Part shown: piece by piece, positions 8,168 to 17,741 of the stretch | Layout: the number at the start of each line of letters is the position of its first letter | How positions within the stretch are numbered: the stretch's first letter is position 1 | Assembly: GCA_035651955.1 (NCBI GenBank) | Contig: DASRES010000042.1 | Location: 19,997 to 83,996, forward strand | From: Acidimicrobiia bacterium | GTDB lineage: Bacteria; Actinomycetota; Acidimicrobiia; IMCC26256; JAMXLJ01 | Reading direction: 5' to 3' | Length of the DNA stretch: 64,000 nt | Translations under genes and position numbers: made by a program | The notes under the pieces: model-generated | Databases searched by the model: none | The model's input: the letters and a program-made list of their open reading frames with translations, nothing else | What the model was told of the DNA's origin: nothing

Positions 8168-9822
8168 TCCGTCCCGTCCGAAGTGAGACGCGCGCGCGTT
8201 CGCAGCGCGGTGTCGTCGCCCACGTGACACTCGTGTTCGGCGCGGCGGCCGGCGCGACGCTCGTCGCGCTCGTCGTACGCCACCGCCTGCAGACGTTCCC
8301 GGACTCGGCGATCTACCTCGGTACGGCACGGAACCTGCTCCACGGTCGCGGCCTCACGTCGCCGGTCGCGTTGCCGTTCTCCGACTACTTCTCGCCGCTG
8401 CGAGAAGCGGGTTTCCACGGTGCCTTGCCGATCACGACGCATGCGCCGATGTACCCGCTGCTGATCGCGTTCATCGGGTTGTTCACGACCGTGACGACCG
8501 CGGCGCGGGTCGTCGGCGTCGTCGCGCTCGCGGCTGCGACCGCGCTCGTCGGCGATCTCGCGCTGCGACTCACACGGCGGTGGTACGTCAGCGCTGCCGT
8601 CATGGTGTTGTTCCTGCTCGGCGGTCCCGTGACGGGCGGTGCGTTCGTTCCTTCGTCGTGGATCCTTCTCGCCGGCAGCGGACTGGCCGAGACCCTCTTC
8701 CTCGTCTTCCTGCTCGCGTCGATCGCGCCGCTCACACGCGGGCTCCGGACGGGCGACACCGTCCCGCTCGTCGTGGCGGGCGCGGCGATCGGTCTGGCGA
8801 TCGTGTCGCGGTTCATCGGCGTCTCGGTCCTCGTGGCCGCGCTCCTGCTGGTCGCGCTGCGCCCGCGCTGGCTCGCGCGCGACCGGGTACGTGCCGCGCT
8901 GATCGTCGGCCTGCCCGCGCTCGTGCCGGTCGTCGTGTGGCGGGTCGTCCTGCGCCTGACGGTCGGTCACGGCACGACGATCCCCGTCCGCTTCCACAGC
9001 ATGCAGGGCGCGCACCCCGCCGAGAGCGTGCGCCTCGTCGGCGGGTGGTTCCTCCCGTCGAGCGCGCCGCACTGGGCCCTGTACGGCGCGGCGGTGCTCG
9101 CGGCCGTGGTGCTCGTCGGCGCCGGCATCGCGGGCGCCCGTGCGATCGCAGGCGGGCGCGTCGGCCCCGCGTGGCACGTCGGGCCGGACGGCGACGACGA
9201 CGAAGAGGTCGGATGGCTGTTGGCCGTCCTCGTGGTCGTGCAGATCGCCTACCTGATCGCGATCGCGGCGACCGGGCTCTTCCTCGTCGCGAACACGGGA
9301 TTCGACTCCCGGTTCCTCGCGATCGTCCGACCGATGCTGTACCTCACGATCGTCGGCGTCGCGTTCCGGTCCCTCTCCCGTCTCGCCACGGGAACAGCGG
9401 CGGCGACGGTCACGGTGGCCGCGCTGCTCGTCGTCGTGCCCTCGCTCGGGCCGACGACGCGCCTGGTGAGGCACGGCGTCGCCTCGACACCGTCGTCACC
9501 CGCGCTCGCGTCCGCGATCCGCGCGCTGCCGGCACACGCACTGCTCGTGTCGAACGCGCCTGACGCGGTGTACGGCGACGCCGGCCGTGCGTCCGTGCTC
9601 GTCGCGCAGCGGTGGTTCGCGACGTCCGACCGGGCGAACCCGTCGTTCTCGCGCGACCTCGGCCAGGTCGGTGAGCTACTGAAGCGGCCGGACAGCTACC
9701 TCGTCATGTTCGATCGGGGACCGGACACCGACCTCGCGACCGCGCAGGACATCATGCGGGTCGTGCGGCTGGTGCCGGTGGCGACCTTCCCGGGCGCGGC
9801 GATCTATCGTGCCGCGACTTGA
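8164..9822 (+). CDS. Polytopic membrane protein, GT-C type, copy 1 of a tandem pair
   Basis: 552 residues with many membrane segments. TTG start overlapping the upstream TGA (TTGA). The first loop reads PDSAIYLGTARNLLHGRG, followed by LPITTHAPMYPL. The next gene repeats the same pattern along its whole length, so the two are tandem paralogues. A late block GFDSRFLAIVRPMLYL is also shared. The D-x-x-x-Y loop and topology fit a polyprenyl-phosphate-sugar glycosyltransferase, but no close named relative is recognised. The extreme C-terminus (ATFPGAAIYRAA) is repeated in the paralogue. Confidence 0.6.
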   Translation: MIRPVRSETRARSQRGVVAHVTLVFGAAAGATLVALVVRHRLQTFPDSAIYLGTARNLLHGRGLTSPVALPFSDYFSPLREAGFHGALPITTHAPMYPLLIAFIGLFTTVTTAARVVGVVALAAATALVGDLALRLTRRWYVSAAVMVLFLLGGPVTGGAFVPSSWILLAGSGLAETLFLVFLLASIAPLTRGLRTGDTVPLVVAGAAIGLAIVSRFIGVSVLVAALLLVALRPRWLARDRVRAALIVGLPALVPVVVWRVVLRLTVGHGTTIPVRFHSMQGAHPAESVRLVGGWFLPSSAPHWALYGAAVLAAVVLVGAGIAGARAIAGGRVGPAWHVGPDGDDDEEVGWLLAVLVVVQIAYLIAIAATGLFLVANTGFDSRFLAIVRPMLYLTIVGVAFRSLSRLATGTAAATVTVAALLVVVPSLGPTTRLVRHGVASTPSSPALASAIRALPAHALLVSNAPDAVYGDAGRASVLVAQRWFATSDRANPSFSRDLGQVGELLKRPDSYLVMFDRGPDTDLATAQDIMRVVRLVPVATFPGAAIYRAAT

Positions 9823-11452
9823 CGACCGCCCCGGCGAGGAGCGGGGGAGCGGCACCGGGTGGCTCGCGGTCCTGCTCGTCAGTGCGGCGCTCGGCGCGAC
9901 CGTCGTCGGGCTCGCCGTCACGCGGCACCACCAGGCGTACTTCAACGACACCGCGATCTACCTCGGGACCGCGAGCAACATCGTGCACGGGAAGGGTGTC
10001 ACGTCACCCATCTCGATGCCGTTCACGGACTCGTTCGCTCCCGCCGCGGCCGCCGCGTTCGACGGTGGTCTCCCGATCACGACGCACGCGCCGCTCTACC
10101 CGATCGCGATCGCGGCCGTCGCGTGGCTCGGGCCCGGTCTCGACACGGCAGCGCGCGTCGTCGGCGCGGTCTCGCTCGGCGCGATGACCGCCGTGACCGG
10201 CGCGGTCGCGTGGGTCCTCACGCGCTCCCGCGTGCTCGTGCTCGTGGCGATCGTGCTGCTCCTCGCCGGCGGTCCCGTCGTACAGGACTTCACGCCTGCG
10301 TCATGGATGTTGCTGTCCGGGACCGTTCTCGCGGAGGCCTTGTTCTTCGCGCTCACACTGGCCGGTTGCCTCTTCGCCGCGCGCGCGTTGACGCGCGGCA
10401 GCGCGGCGTCGGCGGTCGTCGCCGGTGCCCTGATCGCGGCGTCGGTCCTGACACGCTTCCTCGGTCTCGCGCTCCTCGTCGTCGTGGTCGTCGCCGCGCT
10501 CGTCCGCCCGGGCTGGGTGTGGTCGCAACGGCGGCGGACCGCGCTCGTCGTCCTGGTGGTCGGAGCGGGCCCGTTCGTGCTGTGGCGCGTGCTGCTCGCG
10601 GCGCTCGTCGGTCGCGGGCGCGGCCTGCCGCTCGCGTATCACGCGATGACCATGAAGCAGTGGAGGTTCGCGTGGCCCCACTTCACCCACTGGTTCGTAC
10701 CGCTGTCCGTACCGAGCTGGGCCGCGACCCTCGTCTTCCTCGTGATCGTGGGCGGGACGGTCGCCATGGCGGCGTGCTCTCGTGGGGAGCCGACCGGCCG
10801 GCCGGCCAGGCTGCGCGCCGACGCGCCGGGCGACGAAGCCGGGTGGTTGCTCGTCGTGCTCGGCGGGTTCGTCGTCGCGTATCTCGCGGCGGTGTTCGTC
10901 ACGCACTCGTTGCTCATCCGCGGGACCGGGTTCGATCCGCGGTTCCTCGCGGTCGTCCGCCCGATCGTCTACCTCGTCGTCCTCGGCGTGGCCTACCGGT
11001 TCCTCTGCCGGTTCGGGCCGCAGCGCGCGGTGCTCGGCGTCGCGGCGGCCGCGCTGGTCGTCGTGGCGCCGTTCGTGCCCGACGCCGTCCGCCTCGTCGA
11101 CCACGGCATCCCGGTACGGACCACGAACGACGCCCTCGCACACGCGGTCCAGCGCCTGCCACGGTCGGCGTTGATCGTGTCCAACGGGCCCGATGCGGTG
11201 TGGATCGCGACCCAGCGCCCGAGCGTGCTCGTCCCGATCCACGTGTATCCGACGTCGGGCACCACGAACACGCGGTTCGCGTCGAATGTCAGGGAGGTCC
11301 GTTCGTTGATGCGCGTGCGTGACGCCTACCTCGTCATGTACACGCCCGGGGCGCCCGGTCTCGCGACGGTGAGCGACGTCGGCGACGGTCTCCTGCTCAG
11401 GACCGTCGCGACGGCACGCAACGGCGCGATCTATCGCGCCGCGTCCCGCTGA
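9809..11452 (+). CDS. Polytopic membrane protein, GT-C type, copy 2 of a tandem pair
   Basis: 547 residues, GTG start 14 nt inside the preceding gene. Shares with its neighbour FNDTAIYLGTASNIVHGKG, LPITTHAPLYPI, GFDPRFLAVVRPIVYL and the same Ala-Ile-Tyr-Arg end. Hydrophobicity predicts ten or more membrane segments with a soluble C-terminal stretch. The function is inferred as extracytoplasmic sugar transfer from the GT-C-like first loop and the gene context. The last gene of this coupled run; a 76-nt gap follows. Confidence 0.6.
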   Translation: MPRLDDRPGEERGSGTGWLAVLLVSAALGATVVGLAVTRHHQAYFNDTAIYLGTASNIVHGKGVTSPISMPFTDSFAPAAAAAFDGGLPITTHAPLYPIAIAAVAWLGPGLDTAARVVGAVSLGAMTAVTGAVAWVLTRSRVLVLVAIVLLLAGGPVVQDFTPASWMLLSGTVLAEALFFALTLAGCLFAARALTRGSAASAVVAGALIAASVLTRFLGLALLVVVVVAALVRPGWVWSQRRRTALVVLVVGAGPFVLWRVLLAALVGRGRGLPLAYHAMTMKQWRFAWPHFTHWFVPLSVPSWAATLVFLVIVGGTVAMAACSRGEPTGRPARLRADAPGDEAGWLLVVLGGFVVAYLAAVFVTHSLLIRGTGFDPRFLAVVRPIVYLVVLGVAYRFLCRFGPQRAVLGVAAAALVVVAPFVPDAVRLVDHGIPVRTTNDALAHAVQRLPRSALIVSNGPDAVWIATQRPSVLVPIHVYPTSGTTNTRFASNVREVRSLMRVRDAYLVMYTPGAPGLATVSDVGDGLLLRTVATARNGAIYRAASR

Positions 11453-11528
11453 ATCCCTGCCCGCGCGCCTCGGCTGCCGGCGCCGGGCACGGCTGCGGGC
11501 CAGCACCCCAACCTGGCGAACGCGGTGG

Positions 11529-13544
11529 GTGGTGGTGTACGTCTTCCCCGTGGCCCGCACCGACGTCGTCCCTGCACCGCCGTCGGTGACGACGCGGCGC
11601 GACGCGCCCCACTGGGGTTACCAGCCCGCCTTGGACGGGTTGCGCGCGATCGCCGTCCTCGCGGTGATCGCGTTCCACGACGGAATCGCGTCGGTGTCGG
11701 GCGGGTTCCTCGGCGTCGACGTCTTCTTCGTGCTGTCGGGCTTCCTGATCACGTCGCTGCTCGTGAACGAGCGGCAGCGGGGCGGGCGGATCGACTTCCG
11801 GGCCTTCTGGGCGCGGCGTGCACGGCGCCTCCTCCCGGCGCTCTTCCTCCTGCTCACGGTGATCGGCGTCTACGCCTCGATGACGTCCGGTTCGGCGCTG
11901 CCCGACGCGCACAACTTCCGTCTCGACGGCCTCGCGAGCCTGTTCTACGTCGCGAACTGGCGGTTCGCCGCGCTCGGGCAGGCCTTCTTCGCGTCGCTGT
12001 CGCCGTTCCGCCACCTGTGGTCGCTCGCCATCGAGGAGCAGTTCTACCTCGTGTGGCCGCTCGTCGTCGCGGGCTGCCTTCGGGCGGCGCGCGGCTCCCT
12101 TCGCCTGCTCACGGTGACGTGCATCGTCGGCACGGTCGTCTCGATCACGCTGTCCGCGACGCTGTACAGCGCGCACGGCTGGTCCCGCGTGTACTACGGC
12201 ACCGACACGCGTGCTCACGAGCTCCTGATCGGCGCGCTCCTCGCCGTGCTGCTCGCCAGCTGGTCGCCGGGGTCGCCGCTCGCTCGTGGTGTCGTGCGCG
12301 GCCTCGGGTTCGCCGGCGCCGCAGCGTGCCTGTGGGCATTCCACGGCCTCGGCGAGCAGTCCGCGTCCTACTACCGCGGGCTCTCGGCGGTGTTCGCCGT
12401 CTGCGTCGCCGCGGTCATCGCGTCGGCGGTGCAACCGGGACCACACGTGCTGCGCGGCGCGCTCTCTGTCGGCGCGCTTCGCTGGATCGGGCGGATCTCG
12501 TACGGCCTGTACCTCTGGCACTGGCCCGTCGACGTCTACCTGTACGAGGGGAGAGCGGGACTCCACGGGCCGACGCTCGACGTGCTCCGTCTCGCGATCA
12601 CCTTCGCGATCGCGACCGTGTCGTTCTACGCGCTCGAACGGCCGGTCCGGTCGGGAGCAGCGCGACGCGCCTTCGTGCGCTTCGGTGCGCCCGCCGGTGT
12701 GCTCTGCGCGGCGCTCGCGCTGGTCGTCGGGGCGAGCATGTCGACGCCGTCCGTCGCCGCCACCGGCACCGCCACCACCTCACCGACGCCGTGCAGCGGA
12801 CCGAGCGCGTTGTCGCTCGCCTCGGCCGCGAGCTACGTCCGCCGGACAGGCGTGCAGGTCGATCCTCTCCCGACGCGCATGCGCGTCGCCGTCGTCGGCG
12901 ACACAGCCGCGTGCAGCCTGCTTGCCGGCCTGACCGTCCTGGGGGAGCAAGCGGGAGTCTCCGTCGAGGGCGCCGCGGTCGCCGGATGCAGTCCCCTGAC
13001 CGACGGGATCGGACCCGCCGGTGCTTCGCCGCGGGAGACGCAACGATGCGATTCGACCGTTCACGCATTGCAGGCGGCTGTTCTGACGCGTGGCCGCCCG
13101 GACCTCGTCGTCTGGTACAGCGGGCCGGACATCGCCGATCAGCGAGTCGGCCGGCGCGTCGTACGATTCGGTACGCCCGACGCGGACGCGCTCCTTCTCG
13201 CACGGATGGATGCCGCGCTCGCGCGGCTCACGGGCGGTGCGCGTCTGGTGATCGTGACGAACGCGCCCGACGCCGCCGTGGAGCACGCCCGTCCACCTGA
13301 TGCCGCGAGAACGGCGGCGATCCTCCGTCTCGACGCGCTCTACCGTGACTTCGCGGCGAGACATCCGGGCCGAGTTGTCGTCGCCGACCTCGTCCCCGTG
13401 CTGTGCCCGGGCGGGCCACCGTGTCCCCGGTTGGTGCAGGGCGTCGTCGCGCGGCCGGTGGACGGCGTCCGACTCGACGGGCAGGGATCCGTGATCGTCG
13501 CCCGGTGGCTCGTCCCCGAGCTCGCGAGCATCGCCGCGCGCTGA
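11529..13544 (+). CDS. Acyltransferase 3 (OafA-like) with degenerate SGNH domain
   Basis: 671 residues. The N-terminal 380 or so form the acyltransferase-3 membrane domain: YQPALDGLRAIAVLAVIAFH (catalytic His), GGFLGVDVFFVLSGFLIT, ARRARRLLPAL, HLWSLAIEEQFYLVWPL and RISYGLYLWHWP. These enzymes move acyl groups across the membrane onto surface glycans. The C-terminal part (about 450-671) is an SGNH-hydrolase-like domain. Its block I reads VVGDTAACSL rather than G-D-S, and the D-G-x-H block reads DGVRLDGQG, so both the expected Ser and His are replaced. The domain may bind rather than cleave. GTG start; a shorter start inside is possible. Confidence 0.85.
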   Translation: MVVYVFPVARTDVVPAPPSVTTRRDAPHWGYQPALDGLRAIAVLAVIAFHDGIASVSGGFLGVDVFFVLSGFLITSLLVNERQRGGRIDFRAFWARRARRLLPALFLLLTVIGVYASMTSGSALPDAHNFRLDGLASLFYVANWRFAALGQAFFASLSPFRHLWSLAIEEQFYLVWPLVVAGCLRAARGSLRLLTVTCIVGTVVSITLSATLYSAHGWSRVYYGTDTRAHELLIGALLAVLLASWSPGSPLARGVVRGLGFAGAAACLWAFHGLGEQSASYYRGLSAVFAVCVAAVIASAVQPGPHVLRGALSVGALRWIGRISYGLYLWHWPVDVYLYEGRAGLHGPTLDVLRLAITFAIATVSFYALERPVRSGAARRAFVRFGAPAGVLCAALALVVGASMSTPSVAATGTATTSPTPCSGPSALSLASAASYVRRTGVQVDPLPTRMRVAVVGDTAACSLLAGLTVLGEQAGVSVEGAAVAGCSPLTDGIGPAGASPRETQRCDSTVHALQAAVLTRGRPDLVVWYSGPDIADQRVGRRVVRFGTPDADALLLARMDAALARLTGGARLVIVTNAPDAAVEHARPPDAARTAAILRLDALYRDFAARHPGRVVVADLVPVLCPGGPPCPRLVQGVVARPVDGVRLDGQGSVIVARWLVPELASIAAR

Positions 13545-13548
13545 CCGG

Positions 13549-16380
13549 TCAGCGGGGCTCGGGCGCGCGCTCCGCCGCGCGTGTTCCACGCCTCCTCCGC
13601 ATCGCGACGAGCGCGGTCGCGAGAAGCGCGACGAGCGCGACGAGGACGACGATCGACACGACTGCACCCGTGCGTACCGAGTGGGGCTCGTAGCGCAGCT
13701 CGACCTGCGTCGTGCCCGACGGGACGCGCACGGCGGAGAACGCGTAGTTCGCCGTGACGATCGGCGCGCTCCGCCCGTCGACCGTCGCCTTCCAGCCCGG
13801 GAACCGGCTGATGCGCGCGACGAGCCATCCCGGATCGGTGCGCGAGACACGCAGGACGACTCGGGTGGCCGTCTCGCTGACCACGCGCACGTCGCCGGGT
13901 GAGCGGCTGGGCGGGCCCGCGGGTGCATCCACGAGCACGACGTCCGACGGGTCGGCGTGCCGCGACGTCATCGTCCGCAACGCGGTGGTCGCGTTGGTCC
14001 GCACCGCGTGGGGAGGCGACCAGTAGCGCGGCGGTGCGCCGGGGACGCGGAAGATCCCGACGGGGGGAGACCGTCGGACGAGCTCGAGGCCGGGCACGCT
14101 CGTGTCGAACACGCTGCGGACCGCGATGGCATCCGGTGTGCGCGTTCCGTCGGACGCGACCGTCGCCGCGTACACCGCCGGTCCGGCGCCTCGCACGGGG
14201 GAGAACGTGAACACGCCCTCGCCGTCCCGGCACGTCGCGCGCGCGCCCTCCGCGACCGGTGTGCCGCGCGCGTCGGCGAGCGTCAACGTACACGGGTGCG
14301 CGCCGTGCTGTCCCGGGATCGTCACGCTGAGCCCGTCGAACGAGCCGTCCGTCACCGTGAAGCGCGCGGCGTCCGTCGCGCTCGGCTGCGCCGGGACTGG
14401 GCGCGCGTACGGGTACGGCCCTCCGGTGACGACGTACTGCACGCCGATCGCCGCGAGGCTCGTCGTGCCGTTCACGGGCGCGCCGTCGCCCTCGACGCCG
14501 ATCTCCGATCCCGCGACGACGACACGCGGCGGTCGGAGGAGCCGGCGGTACAACGCGTCGTAGTCCTTCACGAGCACGGCGTCGTAGCTGTCGACCTTGT
14601 ACAGCCGGTACCAGAGGTTGACGTCACCCGGGATCGACGTGATGTCCGTCGTCAGCATCACTGACTGGCCCACCGTGTTGCGGACGGTCTCGAGCGCCGG
14701 GGTCACCGGATAGACGTACTTGGGCGCGACGGTCGGGTTGAAGCGGCGGAACATCCAACCCGTCTGCGCGAAGATGACGACGACCACGACGCCGCACGCG
14801 ACCGCCGTCACGCGGCGTGTACGACGGAGCGCGGCGACCGCAACGGCCGCCGCACCGACTGCCAACGACACCCCGACGAACAGGAGCTGGTCACGCGCCA
14901 GCCGCTTGGCCGCCGGCGTCGTGAGCACGCCGGGCGCGACCCGGGGCGTCGCGTAGTGGCGCAGGTAGCGCGCGGCGAGGTACGTCGCGAGGAGCAGCAC
15001 GATCGTGCCCGCGGCCACGCCGACCGGCACCAGCCACGCCCGCGTGCGCTGCACCGCGGTGGTCAACAGGTCGCGGCGCGCCAACACGTCGAAGCCGATC
15101 GCGGACAGGACGGCGATGCTGAAGATCCACACCACGTCGCTGCGCACGACCTGCGCGACGTCTGCACCGGGAAGGTGGTTCAGCGCGCGGCCGATGCCCG
15201 CGACGTCGTACGCGTAGAGCAACCAGGCCGCCGCCGCACCGGTGAAGTACGCGACGGTTGCCCGGCGCCGACGCACGAGCGACAGCACGGCTGCTGCCGC
15301 GAGGAGGAGCGCGAGCAGCCCGACGTAGAAGCCGGCGTACTCCGGGAGCGGGATGACGTTCGGGTCGCGCGCGCCCGTGTTGTCACCGAAGATGCGTGGC
15401 ACCGCGTACAGCGCGGCGAGGTGCACGTTGAGGAAGGAAGGTGAGCCGTGCTGGCGGAAGACGTAGATGGCGCTGCGGTGCAGGTACTCCACCGACGGGA
15501 CGAGTTGCACCGCGGCCAGCGCGACGCCGGTCACGGCAGCCGCTCCGACCGTCACGACGCGCATTGCGCGCGCCGCCAGCGGTACGTCGGACGACGTCAG
15601 CGCGCGCACGATCACGTAGCCGGCGACGAGCACGAACGAGAAGAGCGATCCTTCCGGGTTGCCACTGAACAGGCTGAGGGCCACCGCGGCGGCGACCGCA
15701 ATGCCCCCCAGGACGACGTGCTCGCGATCTCTTGCTCGGACGAGGCATTCGGCCGCCGCGATCACGGCCGGCATCAAGACGACGGGCGACGAGACGGGCC
15801 AGGAGAGCCACAGCACGCTGAACGCGCAGAACATGAACGCGGTCGCGCCGACGAGCGCTCCCCCGAAGCTCACCCGCAGCATCCGCAGGAACAGCCACGT
15901 GAAGAAGCCCGCCGCGACGAGCTTGAGGAACGCGGCCACCGCGAGCGCGGCGCGGAACGGCAACACCCAGTAGGGGAGGCTGAACGGCGAGAAGATCGCG
16001 GACTGGGTGTTGCCGAGCTGCGGCGCGCCGGCGCCGTTGTACGGGTTCCACAGCGGTAGGTGCCCGGAGTGGAGCGCGTCGCGCCCGTACTGGAACCAGG
16101 GATCGAACTGCCGGACGACGTCCGACGATCCCGGGTTGAGGGGCCGGTAGGACGGGTCTCCGAGATTGAAGACGGCCGACTGCTGGAGGATGTCGGCGGG
16201 CGTGTAGTAGCCGGCCGTCGTGATCGGCTTCCACAGGAAGACGGCCGCGAGCGCGGTGAGCACGAGCAGGGCACGAACCCACTCCGGCACGGTCGCGAGG
16301 CGCGCCGGTGAACGGACCGCCACCTCGTCCGATGCCGTGACCGGCGCGCCGGGGCGTCCCGTCACGGGGTCCCACCACAT
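13549..16380 (-). CDS. YfhO-family polytopic membrane protein
   Basis: 943 residues: about 13 membrane segments in the first 570, then a large soluble outer domain and a last membrane helix near the Arg-rich C-terminus. Signature stretches are RQFDPWFQYGRDALHSGHLP, LWNPYNGAGAPQLGNTQ and SLPYWVLPFRAALA, typical of YfhO and related bacterial membrane proteins. YfhO proteins are GT-C-like and have been tied to glycosylation of lipoteichoic acids or similar polymers in other bacteria. The outer domain ends with a beta-rich part (SRFPGWKATVDGRSAP), which is characteristic. Only 14 bp separate its ATG from the divergent gene, so the true start may be further in or the mRNA leaderless. Confidence 0.85.
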   Translation of the reverse strand: MWWDPVTGRPGAPVTASDEVAVRSPARLATVPEWVRALLVLTALAAVFLWKPITTAGYYTPADILQQSAVFNLGDPSYRPLNPGSSDVVRQFDPWFQYGRDALHSGHLPLWNPYNGAGAPQLGNTQSAIFSPFSLPYWVLPFRAALAVAAFLKLVAAGFFTWLFLRMLRVSFGGALVGATAFMFCAFSVLWLSWPVSSPVVLMPAVIAAAECLVRARDREHVVLGGIAVAAAVALSLFSGNPEGSLFSFVLVAGYVIVRALTSSDVPLAARAMRVVTVGAAAVTGVALAAVQLVPSVEYLHRSAIYVFRQHGSPSFLNVHLAALYAVPRIFGDNTGARDPNVIPLPEYAGFYVGLLALLLAAAAVLSLVRRRRATVAYFTGAAAAWLLYAYDVAGIGRALNHLPGADVAQVVRSDVVWIFSIAVLSAIGFDVLARRDLLTTAVQRTRAWLVPVGVAAGTIVLLLATYLAARYLRHYATPRVAPGVLTTPAAKRLARDQLLFVGVSLAVGAAAVAVAALRRTRRVTAVACGVVVVVIFAQTGWMFRRFNPTVAPKYVYPVTPALETVRNTVGQSVMLTTDITSIPGDVNLWYRLYKVDSYDAVLVKDYDALYRRLLRPPRVVVAGSEIGVEGDGAPVNGTTSLAAIGVQYVVTGGPYPYARPVPAQPSATDAARFTVTDGSFDGLSVTIPGQHGAHPCTLTLADARGTPVAEGARATCRDGEGVFTFSPVRGAGPAVYAATVASDGTRTPDAIAVRSVFDTSVPGLELVRRSPPVGIFRVPGAPPRYWSPPHAVRTNATTALRTMTSRHADPSDVVLVDAPAGPPSRSPGDVRVVSETATRVVLRVSRTDPGWLVARISRFPGWKATVDGRSAPIVTANYAFSAVRVPSGTTQVELRYEPHSVRTGAVVSIVVLVALVALLATALVAMRRRRGTRAAERAPEPR

Positions 16381-16394
16381 AGGCTGGCGACCCC

Positions 16395-17741
16395 ATGTCG
16401 TCGACCTCGACCGCGTCGATCGAGCCCGCCGACGAGGCGCCCGTCGCGACCGGCGCGCGCGCCCCCACGTCGAGCTCGCAGCGCTTCTGGACGGTCCTGC
16501 TGCTGATCGCGATCGCGGGGCTCGGTCTGCGCGTCGCGTACGTACTGGGCGCGAAGCGGGGCGAGCCGATGATGGGCGACGCCATCTACTACAACGGCCA
16601 GGCCGTCGCGCTGGCCGAGGGCCGCGGCTTCACGTGCCCGTTCCCCGGCACGCCGAGCTGCCCGAAGAAGGTCCCGGTGGCCGATCACCCGCCGCTCACC
16701 GCGCTCGCGATGGCGCCTGCATCGTGGCTGTTCCCGAAGGACGACACCGCGCAGCGCCTGTCGATGACGCTCATCGGGACGGCGGGGATCGTGGTGATCG
16801 GCATGCTGGGGCGGTCGTTGGCGGGCGAGCGCGCGGGACTGATCGCGGCCGCGATCGCGGCGGTGTACCCGAACCTCTGGGTCAACGACGGGCTCATCAT
16901 GTCGGAGACGCTCGCCGCGCTCACGGTCGCGCTGGCCCTCCTGCTCGCGTACCGCGTCGCGCGACGACCGTCCTGGACGAGCGTCGTCGCGCTCGGCGCG
17001 GTGTGTGGGCTGGCGATCCTCACCCGTGCGGAGCTCGGCCTCCTGATCCCCGCGGTCGCGATCCCGGTCGTGTTCGTCGCCCGCGGCCTGGCGACGCGCC
17101 GGCGCGTCGAGCTCGCCGCCGTGATCGTGCTGAGCGCGGTCGTCGTGATCGCGCCGTGGGTCGTCCCGAACATGTTCCGGTTCAAGAAGCCCGTCTACCT
17201 CTCGACGAACGACGGCATCACGCTCGCGGGCGCGAATTGCCCGTCTGTCTACTCCGGGAAGGGCCTGGGACTCTGGACGCTCGACTGCCAGACGGCGCCG
17301 AAGGGCGATCAGTCACAAGTCGACGCGTACCTCCGCCACCGGGGCCTCTCGTACATCAGGCACCACGTCGGGCGATTGCCGATCGTCATCGCCGCTCGTG
17401 AGGGGCTCGTCTGGGGCGTGTTCCGCCCGGCCACGATGGTCGCGTACAACAAGGGCGAGGGCCGCGAGACGTGGGTGTCGTGGCTGGGGTACGCCGCGTA
17501 CTGGATCCTCGTGCCGCTCGCGGCTGTGGGCGTGCTGACGCTTCGCCGCCGGCGCGTGATGGTCTGGCCGTTGCTGGCACAGTTCGGCATCGTCGTCGTG
17601 ACCGCGGCCGTGTTCTACGGGCTGTGGCGGTTCCGGATACCGGTCGAGGTGGTGCTCGTCGTCTTGGCCGCGGTGGCGATCGACGCGTTCGCACGGCGCG
17701 GCGCGAGGCGCGGCGGCGCTCATGCCGCCGCGCCGGCGTGA
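16395..17741 (+). CDS. GT-C (GT39/ArnT-like) membrane glycosyltransferase
   Basis: 448 residues, first membrane helix at about 32-52. Loop 1 has MMGDAIYYNGQAVALAEG, followed by AAVYPNLWVNDGLIMSE and the cysteine loop C-x3-Y-x-G-x3-G-x-W-x3-C plus HHVGRLPIVIAAREG, exactly as in the 5.28 kb gene. Also FYGLWRFRIPVEVVLV near the end, the R-x-P feature of the family. Acts at the outer face of the membrane with a polyprenyl-phosphate sugar as donor (family knowledge). Its stop overlaps the following lipoprotein start (TGATG). Confidence 0.8.
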   Translation: MSSTSTASIEPADEAPVATGARAPTSSSQRFWTVLLLIAIAGLGLRVAYVLGAKRGEPMMGDAIYYNGQAVALAEGRGFTCPFPGTPSCPKKVPVADHPPLTALAMAPASWLFPKDDTAQRLSMTLIGTAGIVVIGMLGRSLAGERAGLIAAAIAAVYPNLWVNDGLIMSETLAALTVALALLLAYRVARRPSWTSVVALGAVCGLAILTRAELGLLIPAVAIPVVFVARGLATRRRVELAAVIVLSAVVVIAPWVVPNMFRFKKPVYLSTNDGITLAGANCPSVYSGKGLGLWTLDCQTAPKGDQSQVDAYLRHRGLSYIRHHVGRLPIVIAAREGLVWGVFRPATMVAYNKGEGRETWVSWLGYAAYWILVPLAAVGVLTLRRRRVMVWPLLAQFGIVVVTAAVFYGLWRFRIPVEVVLVVLAAVAIDAFARRGARRGGAHAAAPA

